From the NCBI GenBank assembly GCA_018907035.1, contig JACCIC010000134.1:894001-958000 (forward strand): 64,000 nt of DNA, written 5' to 3'. The DNA is from Sycobia sp. Sy_11. Taxonomy: Eukaryota > Arthropoda > Insecta > Hymenoptera > Epichrysomallidae. The translations under genes were made by a program, and so were the position numbers. The notes below the pieces were generated by a model. It saw only the letters and a list, made by a program, of their open reading frames with translations. It had not been told where the DNA came from and did not search any database. Positions 12,761 through 24,900 of this stretch are shown here, in pieces (the first letter of the stretch is position 1; each line of letters begins with the position of its first letter).

Positions 12761-15700
12761 TCGATTTTCGGTTTTGAGATTTAAGTTATTACGAAAAAAG
12801 GCTTGGAATTCCCGAAAACCAGCGTTGATGTTGGCAACATCAACTTGCGAAGTTATCTATTAATAAACCATGGGATATAATTTTACAAATGAGATATGTC
12901 TGATGCATTGGGCAAGCAGAAAAGCATACAAAGCATTGATCATTAGTTCTATAATGGTTTTTAAACCAGACTTTTTTTAAACAGTTTCATAATAACATTT
13001 AAAGCATTATGTGAAATATAATGTATTTATGTACTTCTTTATAATATCATTCTCAAATTTAGTTTAAAATTACTTTAAAAAATCACAAATTATCACATTC
13101 AAAATTTAAAATACAATTTAAATTAAGATATTTTTCCGATATTACGAATGCATATTACGTTACAATCTTCAGAAGGTCAATCATCAATAGGTGGGATTGC
13201 CTACGTTCAGAGACTTCCTCGCATATGGGAGATCTGGCCAACTTTTATATTTCACTTGATCGATAGACTCGAGAGCTTCTCCATTTTGCATCAATGCGTG
13301 CGCATTTTTAAACGAACTAGACCGTCACTGATTTTCTGTGCGCGTAAATTCTTTATTACAACATTCTTATTCTCTTACATGCTATATTTGTGAAGTAAGG
13401 CTACGACGTCTGAGCGAGGGATTAGTTGCAGATTGATCGAAGTCAATTCGATGATTTTCAAAATGAGTCCATTACAAGATTAAGAACTAAGGCTTCTTAA
13501 AGATACATATTAATGTGTAATTAAATGTCAGTACTCCTTTCTAATAAAATTCGTCAAAGCATTCTTTAAACGAATACATCTGTTTTTGGCATCGGATTCG
13601 AAGAAAGGCGAACATTGTAAGCAAAAAAATTTCTATTAAATTAATAAATATTTTTAACGGTCTTACAGATTTATAATATAATCTATTAACTAAAATAATG
13701 ACAGTCAGACTGTGCTTGTTTATATTCACCCCCAAAGAATATGAAATAGAACTTATTACTACAATAAATTATATTGAAAATTTAAAATAAAAAGAAACAT
13801 AAAATTAATAATAAAATAAAATAATAATAATAAAAATAATATTCTATGTTGGTAAAGGGCAACCCTGACTACCTCCACCACCTCAAATTTAGATTCATCC
13901 TCAGGAATTAAACTCTTGCTAATAAAATTCTGATAAAACTTTTTCCGGAAATGTGTGGTTATTTTCAATTGGGGATTCGGTTAAATTTAAACGCATTGTT
14001 GAGGAATTGCACAACAAAATTTTCCAAAAAATATATTTGGAATTTTTCTGTGAAAAGTAGAGATTTTTACTTTAAAAAATCATCTGACTACAAAATATGT
14101 CCAATTGAATTACTAATCGTAAGTAAGACGTACCGTATCTAAAAAATATAAAGACGTTAAGTTTTAAAACATTGATCTACACATTTTGGAGCTAATCAGT
14201 CTTACAACGCTTAATTGGGATAAAACGTGTCATTCATATGATAGAATTTCTCTTTGTTAAATTCTTTTAAAAAATTAAATCCTTTTGTAATTGATGAATA
14301 AAATCTTTTAAATTGAATACTCTTTTTATGAGAAAATTTTAATTATGATTTATTTATTTAATCTATACTAAATAGTTTCAAGAAACTTACGTAATATTAT
14401 GAGAGCGGAGAGAAGGGGATGGCTGAAAATCTTGCAGATACCTTATGGTGTGGAGGAAGGGGTGCAGAAGCTGTAAAAAAATCTTACGTATTTTATAGAT
14501 GAAAATTTATACTACGCAACTTATGATTATTAATGATTTACAAATACAATTGAATACTGACCTTTGTAAAAAAAAATTTTTGACGAATTCGAAAAAGAAC
14601 CTTAATTAACTAAATTATTTTTTCAATCTATAAACTATCTATTAGTGATCTTATAACGTGTATCGAGGCCATGCGATCAATTTATTAATAATATTATGAC
14701 TAATGAAAAACGATCAGAAGTAAAAGTCAGTGTGTTTCATTTTTAAACAAAAAGGAGTTGATATATTTTTTTTTCATTGAAATTCGTGAAAACCATAATG
14801 TCGTAACTTAATATTTACAATGGAGTTCCGTAAAAAATAAACAATCAATTCAAAAATATCAATTTTTTCAATGTCAAGTTTATTTAGAAGATAACGAACG
14901 ATATAATAAAGACGTAAAACAGTCCAAATAAATAATCAGTAAAAATACATGGTACAACTAAAAATAATAAAAGTAGCTTAGGACTGATATTATCAGTTTT
15001 GCGTGTTGGCAGTACGCTGTTCCCGATTTCGAGTATTTGTGTACCAAAATTTCATAAAGAACTTTCATTACCTGGACTGCTAATTGAGAGATAAACAAAG
15101 CGACTGTAAATACTATCTACAATATTATCGAGCTATTTGAAGAACTAATTGGGTTAAAGTGATCTTCTTTTCAAGTTTGGTATTTGTTCAAGAATTTAAA
15201 CGCCATTTGACTTACAGGAAAAAAATTATTCTAAATTGAGGTTTAGAATGAAAATTATTATTTATTTTTTATTAGTGTTATAAAAAAATTCAGTCTTCAG
15301 TTTTCAGTTTCTATAAAAAAAACTTTCAAAAATTTTAATAGCATTTGCTACATTTTTAAATTATTTAGATATTTCAATCGTAGATTCTTACGTTTACAAT
15401 GGCATAGAACAAGGCCTCTGATTCGACATTTTTCACGCTTATTCTTTGTGTAAAAGAAATATTTTCTTATTAAGAAACATATTCGCATCCCATTTAAATA
15501 TAATTCCAATCGAGTAAAGAGGTCCTTTTCTTAAAGAAAGCAACTTTATAATTGTCAAAAAATATATCAAGCCATCCCTCCCCTTTTCAGAATTTACGGT
15601 TCGACGTAAAGCGCCATCAGATCTATTGCCTTTAATTTTTTGCTATTCTTTGCTTTTAGGCTACACGTGAATTTGTATAGAGTTAAATAAAACATATAAA

Positions 15701-16790
15701 TTTTTTTTTCAATTTGCAACTTTTGCAACTTTTCAATTTGCCGAATATCGCATTTTGTTGCCGAATATCGCATATCATTTTAAAACGGGGCAACCCGATG
15801 TAATATATTTACTGTGATGGGGAAATTGATAATGAACATGCAAACGCGCGCATATTCAATGTAACATAAATACAAAGGTACAAACTGTATATAATGACAT
15901 GTGAGATTCGTCATAAAGTCGAAGGAATGATGATATATAAAATTACTGCTCTTCAAGTGATAGCCTTCGTTTGAAGCAATGATTATTTTTAATATTAGAA
16001 GGCCAATTTTACATCGCAGAATATCAAAAGTAATAAAAGGGAATTGGAGTTTGATAAGTTTGAAAAGTTCGACAGAAGTAGAAGTAGTTTTTTATTCTAT
16101 AAAAAAATCCAGAAGTTCGGATTACGATATGCGATTGCCGCAGATAGGACAAAAATGGGCGCGTACAGCTCGTATGCCTTTTGGATACACTTAAGGAAGT
16201 GTAATATCTTTCAATCGATTTTTCATTATCTCTTCTTTTGATAAGAAATCTTTTAGAGAATATGTTCTCTTTCCACTCATCAAGCTAAAAGAAATGCTCA
16301 AGATTCTTTTTCTTTTTTTTCATGAGTTCATTTCTTTGTACACAATTACGTTTACAAGATTGAAGGTTATATATTTGACAGCACATTGTAGGTAGAACAA
16401 ATATCCATGGACTTAATTACGTAAAAAAATTTTTTTTAAACACATATTTCCAAGAAATGGTAAAAAATTAAACTAAAATAGAAAAATAAAAAATGTGAAA
16501 AATTTAAGTGTAAAATAAAATAAAAAAAAAACTGAACGGTATCCAAAAAAAGAATTGAACGATATCCAAAATATTCGCCAATTTTTAAAAAAAAAAAGAG
16601 AATCGGCTTCATAGTAAGGTCTGATTTGGAAAGAAAATAATTTTTAATATTGACTGAAATTGCGTCAACCAGTTTATTAAGGCGCTTGCTTTTCTTTTCA
16701 GTAAAAATCTTTAAAATATTTCTGATACTTTTGACTTGAAGTTCATTCTTCTTTTACTTTTTAATTTTTAGTTCATATTTATAATCACTT
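12760..16790. other. AT-rich DNA, no gene seen
   Basis: Only short frames without recognisable domains. Contains one copy of a 121-bp dispersed repeat (13641-13762) and a short direct repeat of GCCGAATATCGCAT near 15740-15775. Confidence 0.5.
13641..13762 (+). repeat. Dispersed 121-bp repeat, copy A
   Basis: Matches 52523-52643 in the same orientation. Shared anchors are AATAAATATTTTTA, CGGTCTTACAG, AATGACAGT, a pyrimidine-rich CACCCCC block and a GAAATAGAA tail. Flanks do not match. It is probably a fragment of an interspersed repeat family; no terminal repeats or target duplication are visible. Confidence 0.7.
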
Positions 16791-16794
16791 GTAT

Positions 16795-17160
16795 TTCCAT
16801 ATCTTCTCAGTGATGAGCGCATCTACGCAATTTTTCATCGTTATATCTGGAGCAGCTCCAATTTGTTTCTTACCAATTAACTTCGAGCAATCCGAATTCT
16901 CAATCCGTAATCCATCAAGAGATCCAATTCGACTAAGGCTGACGTAAGCTTGACCAGCAGCGAAAAGCTCCCAATCGAGATGGACTACACGGCGTGTTCA
17001 ACGGTATTGTGTCTCGCATCTTGTGTACTGTCGAGGCTCACGATAGAATTAATGTCAGCATACTGAGCTCAGCAGCTCCATAGTTGAACATGGCAGATAA
17101 CCGAAGTCGTTTGTGGCTCGATTCTGTGAATACCATTTCTACCATAATCCAGACCTATGG
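16795..17160 (-). pseudogene. Helitron/Pif1-type helicase remnant
   Basis: On the minus strand, pieces in all three frames match the C-terminal part of the Pif1-like helicase carried by Helitron transposons. They are a block around HRIEPQTTSV, a STVHKM / NTVEHAV block corresponding to the conserved TVHK-QG-T motif, and a block FAAGQAYVSLSRIGSL corresponding to the G-AYVALSR-S-L helicase motif VI region. Frame changes and stops between blocks show it is dead. The Rep domain and element ends are absent nearby. A cellular PIF1 gene is less likely because of the frameshifts and isolation. Confidence 0.75.
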
Positions 17161-20100
17161 TAGATATTGTTGGTACAGTTGACATGTGGCGGTCAAAAAG
17201 TCTTCTTTGTTTATGCATATAAAATGAATAAAACATTTCCCCTCCAAATACGAATCCATATTTGACGAACTAAAAGTCCAGATTCTAATATTACGATCGA
17301 ACATTATCCGAGGTGAAAATCTACACTGAAATGAAAATCTACACTGATGAAAAAACGTTTGAACGTACGTACATACACTGCAATAAGTTAAAGAAAATTC
17401 TGAAATGAAACAAAAATATATTCAAAGGTAAACGGAAATTATATAAAACTAATACGGAAACTACTGAATGTGTATATTTTTAAATCATCGTGATAATTAA
17501 GTTTTATTGGTACGTGAATTAGCGAATAAATTAACCAAATATATTAGATGTAATACTAAATCTAAAGAACCATACAAAGCAAACATTTGTCAAGAAAGCA
17601 TAAAACAATTCATAAAATAAGCTTACCTAATATCAATGCACTAATTCATATTCCAGCAGTGTGTTGGTTATACTTATTGCATTCACTGTGTTATCAATTT
17701 AATTAATTCTAACAGACTGGTAAAAAGAAAACATAGAAGAACATTTTTTATTACAGACATATAAAGTTATAGAAATAGTAAAGATAGAAATAATAAAGTA
17801 ATAACAGTTAAAAAGTACTTATGTGGGATAAATGCGTTTTATAAAAATATTTCACGTAATACTTATAAACAAATGTCTATACTTGTATGGTTTATATTTC
17901 TTTAAATTTTTTTATGTTTTTGATACATTATATTTTTTTATATTTTGAACACTTTATTAGAAGTTTTTATGCCATCATAAGCAAGGATTTTAGTATAGAA
18001 ATTCCTGCATTACAGAGATCTTTCGATTTTAAGACTTCTTTTTTAACGTCTATTGTCTGAATTTTCGGTAGAACCTTTTATTCAAATTTTATTAATAATG
18101 GTCGAAGCTTGAAACATTTTATTACAAGAAAATAAACATTTGAGTTGGTTGTAGCGTGCTTATTCAATATCGTTTGTTTAATCAATCGTTATAAAATGGC
18201 ATACATCACTGCGACCTGTCAGCTCATTTGAAACAAAAAACGGAAATTGCATGTTAATTGATCAATAGAAAATGACCATGTAAGCTATGACGTAAACATA
18301 ATATCAACATTTGGATTTTTGATACATTTTTACGTAAAAGTCTATTTTTGTATTTGTGTCGACGCATTGATTTTAAAAAGTTTTTGATATATTTTAATTA
18401 GCGTATCTCATGTAAAAACAAGATATATGTAGCAAATATGTATGAAGAATTTTATCACGATTGGTTGAATCGTTCTGAACTATCATGGGTAACAATTTGA
18501 AAAGTACTGTTGCCTGATAAGTATGTTTACATGTTGAAGAAAGTATTACAACAATGTCTAGATTATATTCGTTCTTTTTCATAGAAATGAGGGAGACAAG
18601 CAGCTTCATTGTTGTAAATCTTTGCAGGTGAGTCATTTTAAGACGTTATATCTGATTTCTTCGATGAAAGCCGAATTTCTATCCTATCTACTTTCATAAA
18701 ATTTGTATTTTACTGTTCTTTCAGTATGAAATCTATATTTGTAAAATCTTTTTTATCTCTTTTTTAATACAAACACTATCTTACAGCAATAAATAAAGAA
18801 AGGAAAAAATATATAAATAAATGGAAATCGACAGAATTCAAACGACCCTTACTAGGCCATTCAAACAGTGCTCACATAACAATAGCATCAATATTCACAT
18901 AGTAGGCCCTGTGAGACGTTCAAATAGTAAATCGTCTATACCTATTCGATATGGTAGCTAAGGCAATCGATGGACGACGACTGCTGCCGACATTTTCAGA
19001 ACCCCTCTTTCACTCCAAGTCTCCAGCTTCCAAATATATTCCATAACACAGGTATCGTCATATGCGAAATTTACATATAGATTCAGAACAAATTCGTCGA
19101 TTCTTGTGATCCAACTTATCGGAAGACCCCCGATAAGTATTTCTTCAGTAATTCCAAAGGAGATCTTCGATTCTCGCAAAGGGATATACGGAGAAAAATA
19201 TCAAGGAACACTCTAGATATTTTTGTACAAAAAAACACTAGGCCCTGTATTGCACATAAAAAATCTACTACAATGATCAGGTTTAAATTTCTCTTACTTA
19301 TTTTGTAAATTATCTACACACTTCGAAACTCGCTATTGATGATAAAATAACAATAAATTCCGAATGAAAGTAACAAGTTCATTTTACAAAATTTATTAAA
19401 TGAATTGGTCTCGATTCATTTGAAGAAGTCCACTTCACAAGTCTGCGGGAGGACCCTTGCTCTCAAATTTTCGCTAATTCCGCGAATTTGGCTATACGTT
19501 AGGAAACGTCGAAAAGTCAAAATAATGTTAAATATTTCTTAACGAAATTTTATATATTTTCAATACAGATATCATTTATTATATTAAATTGCAATTGTAC
19601 CATTATTTCAAATCGGTTCTTAATAATATTTAATCACTTCTAAACACTACGATTCATTTCGTAAATTACAAAGGCAACATGTTTTTAATTGATATATTTA
19701 CTCAATTTCATCCTAGATAAAAATCATAGAATACAATTAGTGTCTTAGAAATCGCATAGAATTTGACAGTAAACACTTTAAGAAGAGAGTTATTTCAGTA
19801 CATTTAATTTATCGTAATAACATTTTTATTATAAATTAAATTACTCTGAAACGAATTCCTAGACTCGCAAGCTCGTCATCAGGTTTGAAGTATGAAAATG
19901 CATTCAAATTTTTCTTTACTTTAATTTTAGTTTTACATATGAGTTATAACTATTATTTCAAAACGAAAATCCTTAAAAATACATTTCTGAATAAATCTAA
20001 TATTGTAGACGCCTATAATAACATATTTTTTGGAAATGTCAAAAGAATCGTACTTCTCTATTAGATTAAATTTCTTTTGTTTATTCTCGAATATATAATC

Positions 20101-20488
20101 ACATAGCTTAAGAACATGCACTTTATTATTTATTAGTTAATCAGATAGTAACTAAAATAGAAAATAAGTGAATACAGAAGAATAAAAACGTAAATTGACA
20201 TGATTAAATGTTGAACCAGGTATTATAAAATTAAAATAGATAAGGAATATTGAATTATTTCCTTCCATTAAGAAAAAATTTTTTTATAAATAATTATCAC
20301 ACAATATTCATTGCTACTTTTAATTTCAAAGGAGAATTTTGAAATAATGTAATTTATCACTATCTACTGCTTAAACATATATTTCAAACAATTATATATA
20401 AATATTTTAAATCAATTTTCGCATGAACAAAGCTTAACGTTGTACTTAATTAAGGCAGATAAGATCATTTGAATATATAAGTTGATGG
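17161..20488. other. AT-rich DNA, no gene supported
   Basis: Short frames only. A possible reverse-transcriptase scrap at 18958-19179 is listed separately. Two adjacent copies of GAAAATCTACACTGA occur near 17320-17350. Confidence 0.5.
18958..19179 (-). pseudogene. Possible non-LTR reverse transcriptase scrap
   Basis: A 73-codon minus-strand frame contains FAYDDTCVM, resembling the YADD catalytic box of LINE reverse transcriptases, followed by ETWSERGVLKMSAAVVV, loosely like the helix after that box in R1-type elements. No other RT motif is visible and the second residue of the box is changed. Weak evidence; it may be chance. Confidence 0.25.
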
Positions 20489-22261
20489 CTAATAAATTTT
20501 GCATCTATAGGTTGTATCAAGCTTGTTTATCAACAATTCCCCAAGAAAAATGAGAAGGGCTAATCCATATCCACCAGCTAACAAAGCGATCGTAAAATAA
20601 TCAAATAGTTTTATGGTGTTATAAATCTGGCTTTGATGTTTCTGATATACAATAGGATTCCATATTTTAACAATACCTGATTCCAGTATTTGTCGAGTTA
20701 CATAATTAAATTTCTCTACAAATGGTGAGGCGTGTTCGTACATAAATACCATAAAATCTTCATTAAATGTAATATCTAATACTTTCATAATAGGCGTACC
20801 AAATTTTAAAACTGAATTGACTGTATAAGATGCAGTTAGCATTGGTGTAATGCAGATCGCATTGTTCGTTTCAATTAATTTATCTATACATTCATCATTA
20901 TTATTAACTATTTTTGTAATTGATATAAGCTTATTGACATTTTCCCTATAATTTGTAGAAAGCTTGCTCACTGAATAAACAGATATCTTAGATTTAAAAA
21001 TATCTTCCAATGTATTATAGACCATATCTTCTTGCACTAATTTAATGTTAACTAATGCAGAGAAAATTTCTGAACTTAGACTTAGAGCCAAGTACGTTAA
21101 TATAATGAATAGTATTCTTTCATACGATTTACGAGGCTGTAAAATTGGCATACCCAAAGAAATTTGAACCATACGTAAGAAATTCCAATGAAGTGACGGT
21201 TCTTTTTCTAGAAGTATCAGGCGATAAAAAATTATTAAAATTAATATATAGGAAACAGCTATTGTCAAAAGAGTAGCGTTAAAGTTGAATTTTAATTTTC
21301 TAACTAACGGTACAATAAGAACATAGTGAGTGGTCGTGAGTTCGATTCCAAAAATTAATTTGTTGAAGTTCGCTCTTACTACATCATTACTTAATAATAT
21401 AGGTACTGAAATCATGTTTATTGTATTATTCTCTAACTCCGTACAGGAGTCTATAAATGCCTGAATTATGTTTTTTCCCATGTCAAATTTATAAAATATT
21501 GCGAAATTCAATTTTTGTGAAATGGTTTCTACAAAATTGAAATAATAGCCTTTAAATAAAATGTTCGCATTAGTATCCTTTAATATTAAATTAAAAGGTG
21601 TCACATTAAAAGCCGTCACTATTATTTGATATCCATGTAAATTTAATAATTTATCAGGAAATATATTAAGTATTTTATTATTTGTATTGTAGGAATTGGA
21701 GAATGGATTGTAATTATAAATTCGAATATCATTCTGGCTGCTTATAAACAAGATTGAAAAATCCAAAAATTTCAAATCCCAAGCATAACGTAGAAGTTTT
21801 TTGCATTTACTTTCACATAATTCACGATCATTGAATAATATAAGCAGACATTTAGGTCTTGTAAATTCTGGAGAAATTTCGACTAAATTATTTAGAAATG
21901 TATCATCTTCTAGCGTTGAATTCCATTCTATACTAATAGAGTTTCTTAAAATAATGTACATTGTTGATAAGCGGGGATTTAGAAGATCAGGCATTTGGAG
22001 CAAACGGTTGTCACCAACAGTTTTTAGTTTGGACAAATTTATTATAATTGTCGGAATGTAATTAGTAATATCACGATGAAAAGCAATCTGTTGTTTAGTA
22101 TTCACATTTAGTTCATTGTTTATAAAAATTATTATGCTGTGTAAATTACGTTCACTAATTAAATTATTTGTTATAAGTTTAATCTCAGTTGGAATTACTG
22201 ACTTCAGCATAAGGATTTTTTCAGGAATTAGTAATAAACTTATGTAAATAACTATATTCAT
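20489..22261 (-). CDS. Divergent ionotropic receptor (IR), copy 1
   Basis: A single-exon gene for 590 residues with the ionotropic-glutamate-receptor-derived layout of insect IRs. Residues 1-20 are a hydrophobic signal-like start. A poorly conserved N-terminal region runs to about 205. The first ligand-binding lobe is about 207-320 (motifs YQIIVTAFNVTPF and FKGYYFNFVETISQKLNF). TM1 is about 329-350. A pore loop is at 357-374 (HWNFLRMVQISLGMPILQP). TM2 at about 382-403 carries LSLSSEIFSALVNIKL in place of the iGluR SYTANLAA segment. The second lobe is about 404-550 and TM3 about 554-577, with a short cytoplasmic tail. It is probably a chemosensory cation channel subunit in dendrites of sensory neurons; ligand unknown. 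The classic glutamate-contacting residues are not evident, as is usual for divergent IRs. A close paralogue lies at 49611-51374 in the opposite orientation. No stop or frameshift suggests decay. Confidence 0.88.
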   Translation of the reverse strand: MNIVIYISLLLIPEKILMLKSVIPTEIKLITNNLISERNLHSIIIFINNELNVNTKQQIAFHRDITNYIPTIIINLSKLKTVGDNRLLQMPDLLNPRLSTMYIILRNSISIEWNSTLEDDTFLNNLVEISPEFTRPKCLLILFNDRELCESKCKKLLRYAWDLKFLDFSILFISSQNDIRIYNYNPFSNSYNTNNKILNIFPDKLLNLHGYQIIVTAFNVTPFNLILKDTNANILFKGYYFNFVETISQKLNFAIFYKFDMGKNIIQAFIDSCTELENNTINMISVPILLSNDVVRANFNKLIFGIELTTTHYVLIVPLVRKLKFNFNATLLTIAVSYILILIIFYRLILLEKEPSLHWNFLRMVQISLGMPILQPRKSYERILFIILTYLALSLSSEIFSALVNIKLVQEDMVYNTLEDIFKSKISVYSVSKLSTNYRENVNKLISITKIVNNNDECIDKLIETNNAICITPMLTASYTVNSVLKFGTPIMKVLDITFNEDFMVFMYEHASPFVEKFNYVTRQILESGIVKIWNPIVYQKHQSQIYNTIKLFDYFTIALLAGGYGLALLIFLGELLINKLDTTYRCKIY

Positions 22262-22393
22262 TCTTAAAAGTATGATTACTTATTAAAGATCTTATATTAT
22301 AGTTATATGATCAATTTATTACAGAATGGTAGTAATTATTTAAAGTAATTGTTTGTAAAAAATAGATTATTTTGTTACTAACGAACAAAGTGA

Positions 22394-22416
22394 ACTGATA
22401 CATTTTTCAAATATAA
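22394..22416 (-). promoter_or_regulatory. Core promoter of IR copy 1
   Basis: The minus strand has a TATATTT box (22410-22416) followed by TATCAGTT with a TCAGT initiator (22394-22398), about 135 bp before the ATG. The second IR has the same arrangement at almost the same distance, which supports function. Confidence 0.55.
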
Positions 22417-22824
22417 ATTTCTAAATAATTGAACATAGTTTGGTAATATTGATAGTTCAGGCAAGTAATGAATTAGTAGATCGATATTTTTTCATGTCAA
22501 AAGTTAATTTACTTATTGACCAGTACTTGTTAAATGTTGTATCATTTGTATTTAATTTAAGTTCATATGACCGGAGTAAAATTAAAACTTACTGTGCAGT
22601 AAAATTAATAAGTGCAAGTAAAACCAGCTGAATAGATATATGATGTATCGATCAGTAAAGAGAAGAACTCATAATTCATTATCCCTGCTAACTAAGCTAA
22701 CACACATACTCACACGCGCGCGCACACACACGCATACGCTCTAATATTATAATTTGATAAGTTATAAACGAAAATTATATACCGTAATCAAATGAATAGT
22801 ACAATTGAAAAGGTATATTTTTTT

Positions 22825-22860
<36 letters not shown>

Positions 22861-23037
22861 TGAAATAAAAAAATGGGTAAATTAATGAAAATATAAAGTA
22901 GGATTGATTAAATATAAACGTAAATAGCTTATTTTATTTTTCGACTACTTCACTTGTAACATAATTATTAATATTTATTTAATATAACTTTTAATTGCAA
23001 TATATTCCATAGTTGCAATTTTACCATATAATCGCTA
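22417..23037. other. AT-rich DNA with CA/CG and AAT microsatellites
   Basis: Includes a CA/CG-rich tract at about 22700-22735 and an (AAT)n tract at about 22827-22858. No gene seen. The 63-codon plus-strand frame at 22440-22631 has no recognisable features. Confidence 0.55.
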
Positions 23038-23075
23038 GAATAACACGTATATAATAACATATGTACGTGTTATTC
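23038..23075. repeat. Perfect 12-bp inverted repeat hairpin
   Basis: GAATAACACGTA at 23038-23049 is exactly complementary to 23064-23075, with a 14-base AT-rich loop. A related GAATAACAC recurs at about 23092. It sits just outside the larger foldback element. Confidence 0.85.
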
Positions 23076-23116
23076 TTAATGTATACAATAAGAATAACAC
23101 ATATATAATTAGCTAC

Positions 23117-23615
23117 ATTAACCTGAATATATATGTACTTTATTTTATTAGTCAAAAAATATCGTTAATGCATATTTTTAAATCGTAACTCTATCTTAAA
23201 AATTGGTACAAGTTACACTATTTATTCCTAATATCTTCACGTTTTACAATTGTTCAACATAATATTTAGATTAAGTATTGCAATAATTTAGATTAAGGCA
23301 TTTATTAAGGCACATATCTTGAGAAATAATTAATTAAATTATTAAATTTCAATGTTCAAATAAGAATAAATATAGATTAATGTAATTGTTAATTAATATT
23401 TAATAATTATAATAATTTAATATATGTAAAGGCCTTAAGATAAATTATTGCTAAACTTAATCGAACTATTATGTTGAATCATTGTAAAACATGAAGATAT
23501 TAGGAATAAATAGTGTAACTTGTAACAATTTTTAAAATAGAGTTACGATTTAAAAATGTGCATTAACAATATTTTTTGACTATTAAAATAAAGTACATGA
23601 TATATTCGCGTTAAT
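23117..23615. mobile_element. Foldback or MITE-like element with long inverted arms
   Basis: Positions 23117-23305 pair with the reverse complement of 23427-23615 along about 189 bp, roughly 90% identical by eye, around a 121-bp AT-rich spacer. Shared anchors include GTACTTTATTTTA, TTTAAATCGTAACTCTAT and CACTATTTATTCCTAATAT. Ends begin ATTAAC. No target-site duplication is obvious and there is no ORF. It may be a non-autonomous foldback transposon, or two inverted copies of one repeat. A transcript would fold into a long hairpin that could feed small-RNA pathways. Confidence 0.75.
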
Positions 23616-23689
23616 TTTGCCAATACGATTTTTATAACATAGAGGTAAATTGGATCGGAAAACTTAATATATAAGTGCTGTGCACCGCG

Positions 23690-24235
23690 CTCATTTCACC
23701 CTCATGCCTCGGAAAAGTCGTAAAAGCGATAATTCTTTTCCTCCGCTTGCAGTACATGCATAGAGCCAATGTAACTGCATTTTTGGGATAGGGCAACTGA
23801 AATAAATAGTACGATCTGATTGGTTAAAAATAGATCTTAACGACTTTTCCATAAGCGGAAGGCAAAAATTTTCGTACATAAGGAGATGAAAAAGCGCAGT
23901 TGACATCACAGTTCTCGGGTCACTACAGAGACGTTGGTTCTCGATCGACCGCTTCTAACGGAAGATCTGTGTCGGCAATGGAACTGTGGTGCAGTAAAAG
24001 ACGATACACTTGTGGAAGGTCGGTACACCGCCACGACTCTCCGCGTTTTTCTTGTTCGTACGGGGAATCAATCAAATTACGACCGTCGTTTTTCCTCCCA
24101 TACCAGCGACGCTCGCCTCACCGCGTACTAAAGATGCTCGCCTCACCGTGTCCTAAGGGCATTCGCCACGTACAGTTCGGCCCGCGTATAATTCGAGCGC
24201 TAAATACACCACAAAAGATATTTAATTTTCATTAG
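23690..24235. other. GC-rich noncoding island
   Basis: CpG-rich relative to its flanks, with an imperfect tandem pair of about 24 bp (CTCGCCTCACCG...) at 24111-24160. Overlapping short frames in different phases lack any domain. Confidence 0.45.
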
Positions 24236-24900
24236 ACCGCTTACAATCACTTTGAATAGATTACTAAATTAATATCCAAATTTACACTTCGAATTATTAA
24301 ACAATCAGTTGTGGTATTGTCATTACAAAAACTAGCTCTTATTATTTTATTCTTTTAAAATAAAAATGTGTCTATAATTATATTTACTATTTATTGTCTT
24401 GGACATCGATTTAATTAACTATGGAGGAGTAAGGTAATAAGCTAAGATTGCAGTGAATTCCAAAACCTTTTAATTTTTTAAAACTGACTGTATTAAACAT
24501 TTTCTTACATAAAATAAAATATTGCATATCTTTCCATTAAGCCTATTTAGAGGCATTTGAATCCCTCCTCTTTTAGATCTCTGTGCATATATAATTCTAA
24601 ATAGAATGGTCACTATTATTGTAAAAATGGCTACAGTATTTTATAAATACAGTTGAGAAGTTGAATATATAACGTAAGTTAATAACGGATTTGCTCGACG
24701 TTGACATTGAATATTCAAAAAGTACTTTTATTCAAAGAAAAATAAGCAGCATTAGAAACCACCACTTAATGACTGGAGCAAAAACTTAATTTATTATGTG
24801 CAGTAAATAATTTAATATAATAAGTCCACAAGAACGCACAATGAACCAAATCGTAATGAATCTCACTTACCTACGGTTTTAGAGGAAATCTGAAATCTCT
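24236..24900. other. AT-rich DNA, nothing recognised
   Basis: No ORF or repeat of note. Confidence 0.5.

Noticed and set aside
18394..18636. 80-codon minus-strand frame considered as a chemoreceptor exon
   Set aside because: It lacks the conserved C-terminal motifs of odorant or gustatory receptors and has no convincing splice context.
21801..22061. 86-codon frame antisense to IR copy 1, with an equivalent antisense to copy 2 (49811-50071)
   Set aside because: A shadow of the conserved IR coding sequence. It persists in both copies because the sense protein is conserved.
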